A stretch of DNA of 45,875 nucleotides from Synergistaceae bacterium UBA1358 (lineage in GTDB: Bacteria; Synergistota; Synergistia; Synergistales; Synergistaceae). The stretch is taken from contig DBRW01000031.1 of assembly GCA_002306075.1 (NCBI GenBank), positions 1 through 45,875 on the forward strand. The letters run 5' to 3'. The position numbers and the translations under genes are program-made. Positions 1 to 10,564 of the stretch are shown piece by piece (the first letter of the stretch is position 1; every line of letters starts with the position of its first letter). The notes beneath the pieces were generated by a model. It was not told where the DNA came from. It was given only the letters and a program-made list of their open reading frames with translations, and made no database searches.

Positions 1-1114
1 CGGTCTGCCCTTCGTTGTATCTGCTGAAGAAATCTCTTCTGAACTGCGGGAAGCGGCCCTCGATTATCGCCTTCCTGGCATCCCTCATCAGGTTCACGAG
101 GAAATAGAGGTTGTGCCAGCTGCACAGGCGGGCGGCCAGTATCTCTCCCGCAGTGTAGAGGTGCCTTATGTATGCCCTCGTAAAATTCCTGCAGGTGTAA
201 CAGCCGCATGTGGGGTCGATCGGCGTGAAGTCCCTTGCGAAACCGCTGTTTTTTAGGTTCATCTTTCCAAAGCTCGTGAGAACTCCGCCGTTTCTCCCGT
301 TCCTCGTCGGCAGGACGCAGTCGAACATGTCCACTCCGCGCGCCACACCCTCGACAAGGTTAGCCGGGTGGCCGACGCCCATGAGATACCTGGGTTTGTT
401 CACGGGCATCTCCGGACACAATGCGTCGAGTATCCTGTACATCTCCTCGTGGGACTCACCGACCGAGAGACCTCCTATCCCGTAACCGGGGAAGCCTATC
501 TCCTCAAGCCTCTTAATGCACTCTATGCGCTGGCTCTCGAACATCGAACCCTGCACGATCCCGAAGAGAGCCTGATCTTCCCTCGTATGGTGCTCTTTGC
601 ACCTCGCTGCCCAGCTGATGGTCCTCTCCATGGCCGCCCGAGAATACTCCTCGGTCGTAGGCCAGACGACGCATTCGTCAAAAGCCATCGCGATGTCGCT
701 TCCGAGCTTCTGCTGTATGTCCATCGAGTCTTCGGGACGCATGAAGTGTCTGCTGCCGTCAAGGTGGGACCTGAACTCGACTCCCTCGTCGGTTATCTTT
801 CTCAGTTCGGACAGCGAAAATACCTGGAATCCCCCGCTGTCTGTAAGTATCGGATGATGCCACTGCATGAACCTGTGCAGCCCGCCAGCCTCTTCGACGA
901 TATCGGCGCCGGGACGCATGTAGAGGTGGTATGTGTTGCCCAGGATTATCTGTGCCCCCAGCTCTTCAAGCTCGGGCGGCGTCATCGCCTTTACGGTCGC
1001 CTGCGTGCCCACTGGCATGAAGACCGGGGTCTCTATCACACCGTGCGGGGTGACGAGCTCTCCGGCGCGGGCTCCTGTCTCGGGACACTGCGCGATCAGT
1101 CTGTACTCAAACAT
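1..1114 (-). CDS. tgt: Queuine/preQ1 tRNA-guanine transglycosylase, 3' end cut by window
   Basis: Exchanges guanine 34 of GUN anticodon tRNAs for a 7-deazaguanine (preQ1 in bacteria) in queuosine synthesis; a cytosolic zinc enzyme. The frame starts at the ATG ending at 1114 (MFEYRLIAQ) and is open for 371 codons to the window edge, where it reads FFSRYNEGQT, so only a few C-terminal residues are missing compared with the roughly 375-residue family. Visible key residues are the nucleophile Asp265 in VDMFDCVLPTRN, zinc ligands Cys303, Cys305 and Cys308 in DPTCGCYTC, and His334 in CSWHN, each one off the E. coli numbering. The start overlaps the tatD stop by 8 bases (ATGTTTGA), suggesting translational coupling. 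No queA is seen in the window. Identity is certain; only the end is not visible. Confidence 0.96.
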   Translation of the reverse strand, partial: MFEYRLIAQCPETGARAGELVTPHGVIETPVFMPVGTQATVKAMTPPELEELGAQIILGNTYHLYMRPGADIVEEAGGLHRFMQWHHPILTDSGGFQVFSLSELRKITDEGVEFRSHLDGSRHFMRPEDSMDIQQKLGSDIAMAFDECVVWPTTEEYSRAAMERTISWAARCKEHHTREDQALFGIVQGSMFESQRIECIKRLEEIGFPGYGIGGLSVGESHEEMYRILDALCPEMPVNKPRYLMGVGHPANLVEGVARGVDMFDCVLPTRNGRNGGVLTSFGKMNLKNSGFARDFTPIDPTCGCYTCRNFTRAYIRHLYTAGEILAARLCSWHNLYFLVNLMRDARKAIIEGRFPQFRRDFFSRYNEGQT

Positions 1115-1928
1115 CGGAGTATCCTTTCCAGCCGAACAGCCTCTCCCCGTTCTCCTTCACAGCTTCTGCGAAATCTTCAAGGGACATCCCCCTGAGCATC
1201 GATATCATCTCATATACGTCGCGCACATGACAGGGCTCGTTCGTCTTCCCCCTTATGTGCTGCGGCGCAAGGTACGGCGAGTCCGTCTCGCAGAGTATCC
1301 TGTCGATGGGAACGATGTCCATGGCGATTTCACGAAGTGCTATGTTCTTCGGATATGTCACAGGCCCGGCAAATGAGATGTAAAAGCCGAGATCGAGCGC
1401 GTCCCTTGCATTCTGAGCATCGCCGGAGAAGCAATGGATGACTCCGCCGACCGTCTCGGCCGATTCTTCTTTCAGTATTGCCAGCGTTTCGGAATTTGCG
1501 TCTCCCGACGATCTGTCCGCGGAATCCCTCACGTGTATGACGACAGGCTTGTTGATCTTTTTCGCAAGACGGATCTGGGAACGGAATACCTCTCGCTGGA
1601 TATCCCTCGGTGAATTGTCATAGAAGTAGTCGAGGCCGATCTCTCCGACCGCCGAAACTTTGCTGCTGCGGGCAAGCTCCTCAAGCTCCGCCGTGATGCC
1701 GTCCGCGACGGACGAGGCCTCGTGTGGATGCACGCCCGCAAGCGCCCATATCTCCGGCAGGCCCTCATGCTTTTCGGCGAAGTCCACGGCCTCCCTCGTG
1801 GAGGGCAGGTCCGCCGAAGCGAAGAGCATGCGCTTCACATCGCACTTGAGGGCATTCTCAAAGACTTTGGAGAGGCCGTCCGGGTAATATTCAACGTTGA
1901 GATGGCAATGTGTATCTACAAGAAACAT
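1107..1928 (-). CDS. tatD: TatD family metal-dependent deoxyribonuclease
   Basis: TatD-type TIM-barrel hydrolase of 273 residues; family members are metal-dependent DNases or exonucleases in the cytosol. All ligand positions are present: His7 and His9 (DTHCHL), Glu96 (GEIGLDYFYD), His132 (VVIHVRDS), His165 (GVIHCFSG) and Asp216 (CETDSPYLAP). An upstream in-frame ATG at 2033 would add 35 unconserved residues; the ATG at 1928 is preferred because it is preceded by AGGGAAG at good spacing and gives the canonical MFLVDTHCHL start. Its last bases overlap the tgt start. The metG-tatD order matches Bacillus metS-yabD. The physiological substrate cannot be told from sequence. Confidence 0.93.
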   Translation of the reverse strand: MFLVDTHCHLNVEYYPDGLSKVFENALKCDVKRMLFASADLPSTREAVDFAEKHEGLPEIWALAGVHPHEASSVADGITAELEELARSSKVSAVGEIGLDYFYDNSPRDIQREVFRSQIRLAKKINKPVVIHVRDSADRSSGDANSETLAILKEESAETVGGVIHCFSGDAQNARDALDLGFYISFAGPVTYPKNIALREIAMDIVPIDRILCETDSPYLAPQHIRGKTNEPCHVRDVYEMISMLRGMSLEDFAEAVKENGERLFGWKGYSDV

Positions 1929-2118
1929 GGCTTCTTCCCTTTCGTATCTGTCAGAATCCGGCGAAGGCATAAACAGCTTACGGGATCCGGCAGGATCTCC
2001 GTATCCGAGATGCCCTCGTCTATAAAGCAACATTCTCCCCCCGAAAGGCCAAAGGAAGCTTCAGAAGGGAGAACGGCCGGCCTCTATGCTTTGTTCCGGT
2101 CTTCGTCCGGTATATCTT

Positions 2119-4077
2119 CTAGTGGACCCTGCTCCCTATGGGTATGGAGTCGTCCATTACTGTCAGAAGCGTCAGGGCTTCCTTCCTCGTGTCCGGGCTC
2201 TCTGCCGCGAGGAGCATGCCGTTGCTCGGGACCCCGCGGAACTTCGCGGGCTTGAGGTTGCAGAGCACTACTATCTTTTTGCCTTCGAGATCCTCGGGCT
2301 TGTAGAACTCCCTGATGCTCGACACTATGGTCCGCTTCTCGTAGCCGAGGTCAAGGCTCAGTATGTAGAGCTTGTCGGCCTTGGGTACGACGTCGACCTT
2401 CTCGACCAGAGCCACCCTGAATTCAAGCTTTTTGAAATCGTCTATGCCCACTTCGGGCTCGTGGTCGCTGAAATCGTAGAATGCGGCAGGATCCGCGGCA
2501 GCGCGTTTTTCAAGGTCGCGGGCCTCTTTTTCCTTCTTCCATTTTTCAACGTCAATGCGCGGGAAGAGGATGGATCCCTTGTTTATCTTCACGGGAGAAT
2601 TGATCCCGCACCAGCTCCACGACGCGCGTCCGTACTCAAGCGGAGAGCCTGTGAGGCCTAGTTGTTCCCATATGCGGGCAGCGGTCTGGGGCATGAACGG
2701 CGCGACAAGTACCGCGGAGAGGCGGAGTGATTCCCAAAGCGTCCTGAGGACAGCGTCGAGACGCTCGATCTCGCCTTCCTTGCCGAGCTTCCAGGGCTGG
2801 GTCTCGTCTATATACTTGTTCGAGCGGCTTATGAACACCCAGAGCGCCTTGAGCGCTTCGTCGAAGGCAAAACGGTCCATGCATGACTCCATCTCGCTGA
2901 CCGTCTTGTTGGCAAGATCCTCGATCTCCTTGTCTATATCCTCGCTCCTGAAGCTCATCGGCAGGTCGCCGCCGCGGAACTTCTCGATCATCTGGAGGCT
3001 TCTGCTAAGAAGGTTTCCGAGGTCGTTGGCAAGATCGGAGTTGATCCTGTTAACCATGGCGAGCTCCGAGAAGTCACCGTCGTTGCCGAAAGGGACTTCG
3101 CGCAGGACGAAGTAGCGGAATGCGTCTACCCCGTAAAGATCTGCCATCTCAAACGGATCCACGACGTTTCCGATAGATTTCGACATCTTCTCTCCCTCGA
3201 CGGTCCACCAGCCGTGGGCGAATACCCTTACCGGCGGGTTCAGCCCGAGGGCCAGGAGCATCGCGGGCCATATTACGCAGTGGAACCTTATGATGTCCTT
3301 GCCTACGAGGTGGCGTACTGCAGGCCAGTAGGTCTGCCAAAGTCCGCCCTCCTCGGGGTAGTTGAGGGCTGAAAGGTAGTTGATCAGCGCATCGAACCAG
3401 ACATAGATGACATGCTTCTCGTCTCCCGGAAGGGGGATGCCCCAGTCGAGCGTCGTACGGGACACCGACTGGTCGCGAAGTCCGCTCTTTATGAAACTGA
3501 TGATCTCGTTGTATCTGGACCTGGGCATGATCGCATCGGGATTCTCTTCATAGTACTTGAGGAGCGGTCCGGCATACTTCGAAAGCCTGAAGAAATATGT
3601 CTCCTCAGTCATCTTCGTGAGAGGCCTGCGGCAGTCGGGGCATGTGTTGCCCTCTCCTATCTGCGCTTCGGGAACGTAGGTCTCGCAGGGGACGCAGTAC
3701 CATCCCTCGTACTCTCCCTTGTATATGTCTCCGTTGGCCATGAGCCTCCTGAATATTTCCTGGACGACCTTCTCATGCCTTTCGTCCGTAGTTCGGATAA
3801 AATCGTCGTTCGATATGTTCAGGACGCCCCAGAGCCTCTGAAAGTTCTGCACGACCTCGTCGCAGAGCTCCTTCGGGGTTATGCCCTTCTTCAGCGCGAC
3901 AGTCTGGATCTTCTGTCCGTGTTCATCCGTCCCTGTCAGGAACCATGTCTTCTCTCCCCCGGACTTGTGCCAGCGGGCAAGCACATCGGCGGCGATCGTC
4001 GTATAGGCATGTCCTATGTGGGGCACGTCGTTGACGTAGTAGATAGGTGTGGTTATGTAAAAATTCTCCTTGGACAT
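2119..4077 (-). CDS. metG: Methionyl-tRNA synthetase with C-terminal tRNA-binding domain
   Basis: Charges tRNA-Met and initiator tRNA with methionine. The 652-residue protein has the class I signature PHIGH at residues 19-23, a zinc knuckle with Cys128, Cys131, Cys146 and Cys149, and KMSKS at 297-301. Residues about 545-652 form an EMAP/Trbp111-type OB-fold domain (FKKLEFRVALVEKVDVVPKA) that binds tRNA and dimerises the long bacterial form. The start ATG directly follows the rsmI stop (TAAATG), with GGGGAGG eight bases upstream as the ribosome site. A 190-base gap separates it from tatD, and no gene could be supported there. Confidence 0.97.
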   Translation of the reverse strand: MSKENFYITTPIYYVNDVPHIGHAYTTIAADVLARWHKSGGEKTWFLTGTDEHGQKIQTVALKKGITPKELCDEVVQNFQRLWGVLNISNDDFIRTTDERHEKVVQEIFRRLMANGDIYKGEYEGWYCVPCETYVPEAQIGEGNTCPDCRRPLTKMTEETYFFRLSKYAGPLLKYYEENPDAIMPRSRYNEIISFIKSGLRDQSVSRTTLDWGIPLPGDEKHVIYVWFDALINYLSALNYPEEGGLWQTYWPAVRHLVGKDIIRFHCVIWPAMLLALGLNPPVRVFAHGWWTVEGEKMSKSIGNVVDPFEMADLYGVDAFRYFVLREVPFGNDGDFSELAMVNRINSDLANDLGNLLSRSLQMIEKFRGGDLPMSFRSEDIDKEIEDLANKTVSEMESCMDRFAFDEALKALWVFISRSNKYIDETQPWKLGKEGEIERLDAVLRTLWESLRLSAVLVAPFMPQTAARIWEQLGLTGSPLEYGRASWSWCGINSPVKINKGSILFPRIDVEKWKKEKEARDLEKRAAADPAAFYDFSDHEPEVGIDDFKKLEFRVALVEKVDVVPKADKLYILSLDLGYEKRTIVSSIREFYKPEDLEGKKIVVLCNLKPAKFRGVPSNGMLLAAESPDTRKEALTLLTVMDDSIPIGSRVH

Positions 4078-4914
<837 letters not shown>

Positions 4915-4915
4915 T

Positions 4916-5644
4916 TTATTCCCCTCCTATCAGGTAGGCTTCCCGCAGCTGCGGTGTCTCTCTTCCATCTTCGTCGAGCACGAAAAGCGGGGGCTCTATC
5001 CTGAGACCGTGCTTCGAGGCCCTCATCGCCTCAACGAGGAGGACCGATGCCTCGGCACCCGGTCTCGGGTGGACGGCCTTCATCCTCTTCGGCGCGATGT
5101 TGTATTTGTCCAGCAGTGCGAAGAGCTCTGCGGCCCTCCCCGCGCATATGACCATATCAAGGTATCCCTTGTTCTTAAGGAGATAGCGGCATGCCCGGGC
5201 AAGATCTTCAAGCGTGCATTCGGAACCGTTCATCGCCGTCGCTATCGCCTTCGAAGGGCTCAGTCCGCCGTATTCCGGCCCGAAGTAAGGCGGGTTGGTC
5301 ACGATGCGGTCGAAGCTCTGGGCTTCCCAGATCGTCCTGTGCTGCCTTATGTCGCCCGTGTAGAATTTAGTGTCAGCCTCCAGGCCGTTTGCCGCGGCGT
5401 TTTCCACCGCCATCCCGACCAGGTGCGGCTGTATGTCCACGCCCTCTATGCTGTATCCCCTCTTTGCGAGGATCAGCGATACCGCCCCGTGGGCGCAGCC
5501 GATCTCGAGTATCCTCTCACGTTTTTTGGGCCTCGTGTAGTGCGCAAGGAGGATCGTGTCGAGGTTGACCCTCGGTCCCACCTTCTCGCCGGGCTGCATG
5601 ATCTTCAGCACTCCCCTGAGGAGATCTTCGCGCTCTTCCGTCAT
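4916..5644 (-). CDS. TrmN6/YfiC-type N6-adenine methyltransferase
   Basis: Rossmann SAM-dependent methyltransferase of 242 residues. The SAM loop is LEIGCAHG at 46-53 and the N6-amino-methylase signature is NPPY at 117-120 (TNPPYFGPEYGG). The family includes E. coli YfiC, which makes m6A37 in tRNA1(Val), and Bacillus YabB. The position next to rsmI and metG matches yabB, which supports tRNA as the likely substrate, but the exact nucleoside is inferred. Its ATG shares one base with the smc stop (TGATG), so it is the distal partner of smc in this operon. Confidence 0.88.
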   Translation of the reverse strand: MTEEREDLLRGVLKIMQPGEKVGPRVNLDTILLAHYTRPKKRERILEIGCAHGAVSLILAKRGYSIEGVDIQPHLVGMAVENAAANGLEADTKFYTGDIRQHRTIWEAQSFDRIVTNPPYFGPEYGGLSPSKAIATAMNGSECTLEDLARACRYLLKNKGYLDMVICAGRAAELFALLDKYNIAPKRMKAVHPRPGAEASVLLVEAMRASKHGLRIEPPLFVLDEDGRETPQLREAYLIGGE

Positions 5645-8600
5645 CAGGCCCAGTCCTCAAGCCTTACGCCTATCACCTGTGAAAGCCCTGGCTCCGACAG
5701 CGTGACTCCGTAGAGGACGTCCGCCCTCTCCATGGTCACGCGCCTGTGGGTCATAGCCAGTACCTGCCTGTTTTTCGCATATTCCTTGGCAAGCTCCGAG
5801 AACCTCCTGAGATTGACCTCGTCAAGCGCGGCATCGACCTCGTCAAGCACGGCAAGAGGACAGTCGGCCACTTCCATGGATGCGAAGAGCAGGGAGATCG
5901 CCGCGAGCGACTGTTCCCCGCCGGAAAGCTGATTTATGCTCTGCGGGTGCTTTCCGGGAGGCCTTGCGATCACATCGACGCCGGTGTCCCATATCGTCTC
6001 GCCCTCTATCATCTCAAGGTGGGCCTCTCCGCCTCCGAAGAGCCTCTGGAAGAGCGAGCAGAAGCGTTTGTCGACCTCCTGCAGAGCGTCGGAGAAGACC
6101 TTGTATGCCTGCCGGTCCGCCTCGGCGATGAGTTTTTCGAGTTCGGCGGCGCTGGACCTGACATCGTCGAGGTGCTCGCCCATGAAGGCAAGCCTGTCCC
6201 TTAGGTTCCTGTCCTCCGAGAGCACTCCCATGTCGACCTCCCCGAAGGCCTTGATCTTTCTGTCCCCGTCGCGGATGTTCCTTCTGAGGTCTTCTATGTC
6301 CGCGTCGTCGGGCAGGGCCTCCCCTCCGGGATAGGGGTACTGGTCCTCCCATGTGTTCATGAGTTCGTCAAGTTCTCGTTGGGTCTCGCTGATCTTCATC
6401 TCAAAGGACGAGATCCTCTCGAGGGCCGCCTTTGAACGAAGGTTCGAGAGATCCGCCTTCTTCCTTATGATGTCGCGTTTTTTCTCCAGTTTCGAAAAAC
6501 CGCTGATATGGGCATCTATCTCTGCCATAAGGGCTTTGCGCCTCTCGAAGATGTCGAAACAGCTCTTGCCGATCCTTGAAAGGTTCGCCCTCTCCCGGAC
6601 ACACCTCATGTCAAGCTCCGACATCTCCTCGTCCAGGCTGCGCATCTTCCGTTCCTCGTTCCTGAGCTCGTTGCTGACCCTTTCCATGAGGGCAAACTTC
6701 GAGCTGAGCCTCTCTGCGAGGACGGCTGCCTCCGCGCGCAGTCTCTCGCGCTCTTCTATGATCAGATGGTCGTCTTCTATGTTCGAGGGGCTGTCCCATT
6801 TTTTCTCGAGCTCCGCAAGTGATCCGAGCACAGAATTCCACTGCCTGCCCGCTTCGGCTATCGCCTCAAGGATCCTTCCGCGCTCTCCCTCCAGCCTCTT
6901 CTGCTCTTTCGAGAGGGAGGCCTTTTCGTCCGCGAGCAGGGCTATCCTGCCGTCCAGCTCCCTTATCTTCCTCGTATAGTCTTCCTTCTGCTCCGATACC
7001 CGGAGTTCCTCGGCCTCGGCCTCTTTGAACCTCTTTGCGAGCTCTTCCGCAACAGATGTGAAGTTCGCCGCATCCTGCTCAAGCTTCACGATCTGGGCCT
7101 TCATCTCGATGGTCCTGCCCGATTTCTGCGTCCTTCCGCCGGAGACCGTGCCTCCCGGCTGGAAGACATCTCCCTCAAGCGTTGCGACCGGTCCTTTGAA
7201 CCCAGCCCTGACAAGATCCTGGCCTACCGCATAGCTCTCGACTATCAGCAGGTCGCCCATTATCTGTTCGATCCCGGGCAGCCAGTGTTCGTCCACCTTT
7301 ATCAGGTCCATCGCCCAGCCTACTATCCCCTCTTTGGGAAGCCTGAACTGCCTGTCGGGGTATCTGGGGCGGCACCTTTCGAGCGGCAGGAACGTCGCCC
7401 TTCCGACCGCGTTGGCCTTCAGCTTGTCGATGCAGCGGCCCGCCTCCTCAAGGTCCTCGACCAGGAGCTGGAACTGCCGTCCTCCAAGATAGGCCTCGAG
7501 CGCCGCAGAGTACTTCGGATCACAGGTGAATACGTCGACCACGGCGTGGGGCGATGCGTCGAGCCTGTTCAGCCTGGCTGCCGAGAGGAGATACTGGACC
7601 GGACGCGGGTAGAGGTCCGCCTGCATTGCCTCTGTGACTTCGTTCAGCTTCGAGCGGGCATTCGATGCTTCTCTCCTTGCGCGCTGAAGCTCTGCCGCCA
7701 GGGTCTGCACCTTCGCATAGAGAGCTCCGTGCACCGAAGCCGTCTCTTCCTGCTCCTTCAGGAACCGATCCCTCTCTTTTTCAAGCTTCTTTATCTCGGC
7801 ATCGATATTTTTGCCCGTATCGGGCGCCTCTGTCTTTTTATTTTTCAGCTCGAGGATGTCCTTGCCCAGGAATGAGAGTTTCGCCCTGATCTGCTGCAGC
7901 TCCGCCTCGAGACGGCCCTTTTCGTTGTTCCAGGCCTCGCGCTGCTCTTTCTCTTCCTTCAGGCGAAGGTTGTACTCCTGCCATTTCCTGTCTGCGTCCT
8001 CAAGGGCCTTCTGTCCCTTTTCGAGCTCTTCGCGTGCCTTCTTGTTCTCTTCCTGGGTCTTCTTCTGCTCTTCAATAAGTGCTTCGGCGTGTTCCTTTGC
8101 CTTGCGGAGTTCCTCGGAGGCCTGGTCGAGCCTCTCCTTGGAGGCCTTCAGGTTAGACGCGGAAGCATATCCGGCCTTTATGAGCGAATCGAAGTTCCTC
8201 TTGCTCTGTTCGAGCTCCCAGGTCTGCTGCTGTCTCTCTCTCGAAAGCAGAGCAATGTTCTTTTCTATCTCTTCGAGAGCCTTTCCCCACAGCGATGACC
8301 ACCAAAGGACGGCCGACTGTTCCTCTTTCACGCTCTCGAGGATCTCTTCGGTCTCTTTTATCCGGATCTCCGCCCTGCGCCTCCTGAGCCAGTACATCAG
8401 CTTCCTGTCCTCCTCGATCCTGTCGAGGATCTCTCTGAGTTCCGCGGCCCTCTTTACCTCGGGCGCGATCTCGTCGCGGCGGGACTGGAGTTCCGCCATG
8501 ACGTTCCTGAGCTGTTCGTACTCCTCCATGACCGTGACGAGCCTGTCGGATGCGTCCATGCGCCTCTTTCTGTAGACATCGATGCCGAAGAGCGATTCGA

Positions 8601-9063
8601 GGCGCATCCTCCTTGCGAGGGGCCTCTGCTGTATGACCTCAGCGACTTCTCCCTGGCCGATGAACGCGAACCTGTCCCCTTCCAGCTTCCAGTCCCTCTT
8701 CGTCTCATCCAGCTCAAGCAGCGTCTTCCTGACGTTGTCCACGAAGAGCGTCGTGTTGCCGTCGGGCGCTGTGACCCTCCGTTTCACGGAACAGGTCTTT
8801 GCGTCCTCCCTGAGCTGAAGGACGACCTCGGCCTCTTTTGCCGCGGGAAGGCTTATCGAGCCCTGGAAGAGGAGGTCGCTCTGTCTTGAAATGCGCAGCC
8901 TGCCGGCGTTGCTGTCGCCCAGAGACCACCTGAGCGCGTCAAGTATGTTGCTCTTTCCGCTTCCGTTAGGTCCCACTATTGCCGTGAATCCCGACGAGAG
9001 TATGAGGTCGTGGGATCCGCCGAAACTTTTGAACCCCTTAAGCTGAAGACGACTTATGTACAA
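5644..9063 (-). CDS. smc: Chromosome segregation ATPase SMC
   Basis: Structural maintenance of chromosomes protein (1139 residues) that compacts and organises the nucleoid, normally with ScpA and ScpB, which are not in this window. Walker A is GPNGSGKSN at 31-39, the ABC signature LSGGEQ begins at 1046, and Walker B is LAVLDEVDAAL with Asp1074 and Glu1075. Two long heptad regions (about 165-490 and 660-1000) flank a globular hinge near 500-650 containing the typical GTVSGG sequence. The start is a TTG giving MYISRLQLKGFKSF, the conserved SMC N-terminus, with GAGGG upstream. It overlaps the end of rng by 26 bases. Clostridial genomes more often place rplU after rng, so smc here is a local variation. 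Confidence 0.97.
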   Translation of the reverse strand: MYISRLQLKGFKSFGGSHDLILSSGFTAIVGPNGSGKSNILDALRWSLGDSNAGRLRISRQSDLLFQGSISLPAAKEAEVVLQLREDAKTCSVKRRVTAPDGNTTLFVDNVRKTLLELDETKRDWKLEGDRFAFIGQGEVAEVIQQRPLARRMRLESLFGIDVYRKRRMDASDRLVTVMEEYEQLRNVMAELQSRRDEIAPEVKRAAELREILDRIEEDRKLMYWLRRRRAEIRIKETEEILESVKEEQSAVLWWSSLWGKALEEIEKNIALLSRERQQQTWELEQSKRNFDSLIKAGYASASNLKASKERLDQASEELRKAKEHAEALIEEQKKTQEENKKAREELEKGQKALEDADRKWQEYNLRLKEEKEQREAWNNEKGRLEAELQQIRAKLSFLGKDILELKNKKTEAPDTGKNIDAEIKKLEKERDRFLKEQEETASVHGALYAKVQTLAAELQRARREASNARSKLNEVTEAMQADLYPRPVQYLLSAARLNRLDASPHAVVDVFTCDPKYSAALEAYLGGRQFQLLVEDLEEAGRCIDKLKANAVGRATFLPLERCRPRYPDRQFRLPKEGIVGWAMDLIKVDEHWLPGIEQIMGDLLIVESYAVGQDLVRAGFKGPVATLEGDVFQPGGTVSGGRTQKSGRTIEMKAQIVKLEQDAANFTSVAEELAKRFKEAEAEELRVSEQKEDYTRKIRELDGRIALLADEKASLSKEQKRLEGERGRILEAIAEAGRQWNSVLGSLAELEKKWDSPSNIEDDHLIIEERERLRAEAAVLAERLSSKFALMERVSNELRNEERKMRSLDEEMSELDMRCVRERANLSRIGKSCFDIFERRKALMAEIDAHISGFSKLEKKRDIIRKKADLSNLRSKAALERISSFEMKISETQRELDELMNTWEDQYPYPGGEALPDDADIEDLRRNIRDGDRKIKAFGEVDMGVLSEDRNLRDRLAFMGEHLDDVRSSAAELEKLIAEADRQAYKVFSDALQEVDKRFCSLFQRLFGGGEAHLEMIEGETIWDTGVDVIARPPGKHPQSINQLSGGEQSLAAISLLFASMEVADCPLAVLDEVDAALDEVNLRRFSELAKEYAKNRQVLAMTHRRVTMERADVLYGVTLSEPGLSQVIGVRLEDWA

Positions 9064-10546
9064 TTGTCCGGCCCTCTCTTTTCTGAAGAGCGTTTATTCT
9101 GTGTTCCACCTGCGTCAGGCTGCCCTGCGCGTCAAGCCGGAACTTCCCCCACGAAAACTCGGGACATTCCCTGATAAATATTTTCTTGTCGAATTCTTCT
9201 TCCCAGGCCGCCAGGAACGTCTCCGCTATATATCCGGCAATGGCTGGATATGCTTCGATCAGAAGCGCCTCGGACCTTGAAGACATCACGATCTTTCTTA
9301 TGAATCTCTTTATCTGGAGGGCTATGCTCTCCTCGCGGGGCACCCAGCCGAGACCTCCGCAGAAGGGACATCCGTGGCTCAGAGCCGCCTTGATGTCGGT
9401 CCTTGCCCTCTTCCTCGTTATCTCCACCAGTCCGAGCCCTGTGACCCCGTATACCCTTGCCTTGCACCTGTCGTTTTTGAAAAGCTCCTGGAGCTGGCGT
9501 ATGAGTTCCTGGTTCTCTTCCTTCGAATCCATGTCGATGAAGTCGACGACTATGATCCCGCCTATGGCACGGAGCCTCAGCTGTCTTGCTATCTCGACCG
9601 CCGCCTCCATGTTCGTCTGGAAAATCGTGTCGTTGAGGTTCTTGGACCCCACGAATTTTCCCGTGTTGACGTCGATCACGGTAAGGGCCTCGGTCTGGTC
9701 TATGACCAGATATGCCCCGGAAGATAGCCATACCTTCCTGTCCTGGAGCTCGAGGAGCTGGTTTTCGATGTTGTAGACGTCGAATATCGGGACCTTGCCC
9801 CTGTAGAGGTTCACCTCGACCTCTTTGCCCGGGAAGAAGCGGTCTGTGAAGGATCTGATGTTGATCATGTCCTCTTCGGTATCGACGACTATTTCATCTA
9901 TCTCATCGGTCAGTTCATCCCTCAGTACCCGCTCGAGCAGGCCGAGGTCCCTGTGTATGAGGCACGGGGCGGAGTTCTGGTTTGCGTTGTGCTTGATCGT
10001 CTCCCACTGAGCGAGCAGATCGTCGACGTCGTTTTTCAGGCTTTCGATGTCGCATCCCTCCGCGACCGTTCTTATTATTATCCCGAAGCCTTCCGGACGT
10101 ATCTCCTTTGAGATCGCACTGAGGCGCGCCCTCTGTTCGCTGTCTTCTATCCTTTTGGATACTCCGGTCTCATGTCCTCCCGGTATGAGGACCATATATC
10201 TTCCCGCGAGAGAGATCCTCGGGGATACGCGGGCGCCTTTGCCCTTCCTGGCATTTTTTACGACCTGCACGAGCATTTCGATGCCCGGCTTGACATCGAT
10301 GCCACGGACGTCGTCGAGATAGAGGAAGCCGTTCCTTCCGTCTCCGAGGTTCAGGAACGCCGAGTGCATGCCGGGGAGCACGCTGTCCACCCTGGCCTTG
10401 TATATTTCGCCGGTCCGCTGGTGTTCCAGCATCCTTTCGACGAAGAAGTCGTAAAGTTTTCCCCTCTCGTCGAGGATCGCGATCCTGATCTCTTCAGAAT
10501 CGATAAGGTTTGCAACTATTTTTTTCGCAGGTACGGCAGATGTCAT
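9038..10546 (-). CDS. rng: Ribonuclease G/E family endoribonuclease
   Basis: Single-strand endoribonuclease for rRNA 5' maturation and mRNA decay, 502 residues, the length of RNase G rather than the long RNase E with its degradosome scaffold. An S1 RNA-binding domain lies at about 40-125 (GEIYKARVDSVLPGMHSAFL). Catalytic metal ligands are Asp292 (TVIDVNTGKFVG) and Asp335 (VVDFIDMDS). A zinc-link CPFC at 393-396 corresponds to the tetramer-forming CPxC of RNase E. The start follows TGGAGG. It sits downstream of the TIGR03936-type gene, the same neighbourhood as in Clostridia. Confidence 0.95.
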   Translation of the reverse strand: MTSAVPAKKIVANLIDSEEIRIAILDERGKLYDFFVERMLEHQRTGEIYKARVDSVLPGMHSAFLNLGDGRNGFLYLDDVRGIDVKPGIEMLVQVVKNARKGKGARVSPRISLAGRYMVLIPGGHETGVSKRIEDSEQRARLSAISKEIRPEGFGIIIRTVAEGCDIESLKNDVDDLLAQWETIKHNANQNSAPCLIHRDLGLLERVLRDELTDEIDEIVVDTEEDMINIRSFTDRFFPGKEVEVNLYRGKVPIFDVYNIENQLLELQDRKVWLSSGAYLVIDQTEALTVIDVNTGKFVGSKNLNDTIFQTNMEAAVEIARQLRLRAIGGIIVVDFIDMDSKEENQELIRQLQELFKNDRCKARVYGVTGLGLVEITRKRARTDIKAALSHGCPFCGGLGWVPREESIALQIKRFIRKIVMSSRSEALLIEAYPAIAGYIAETFLAAWEEEFDKKIFIRECPEFSWGKFRLDAQGSLTQVEHRINALQKREGRTIVHKSSSA

Positions 10547-10564
10547 CGTTCATACCTCCAGTCA

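Noticed and set aside
1929..2118. Open frame of about 57 codons in the metG-tatD gap
   Set aside because: No start codon, and it runs into the tatD start; the alternative in-frame tatD extension to 2033 lacks conserved sequence and the better ribosome site is at 1928.
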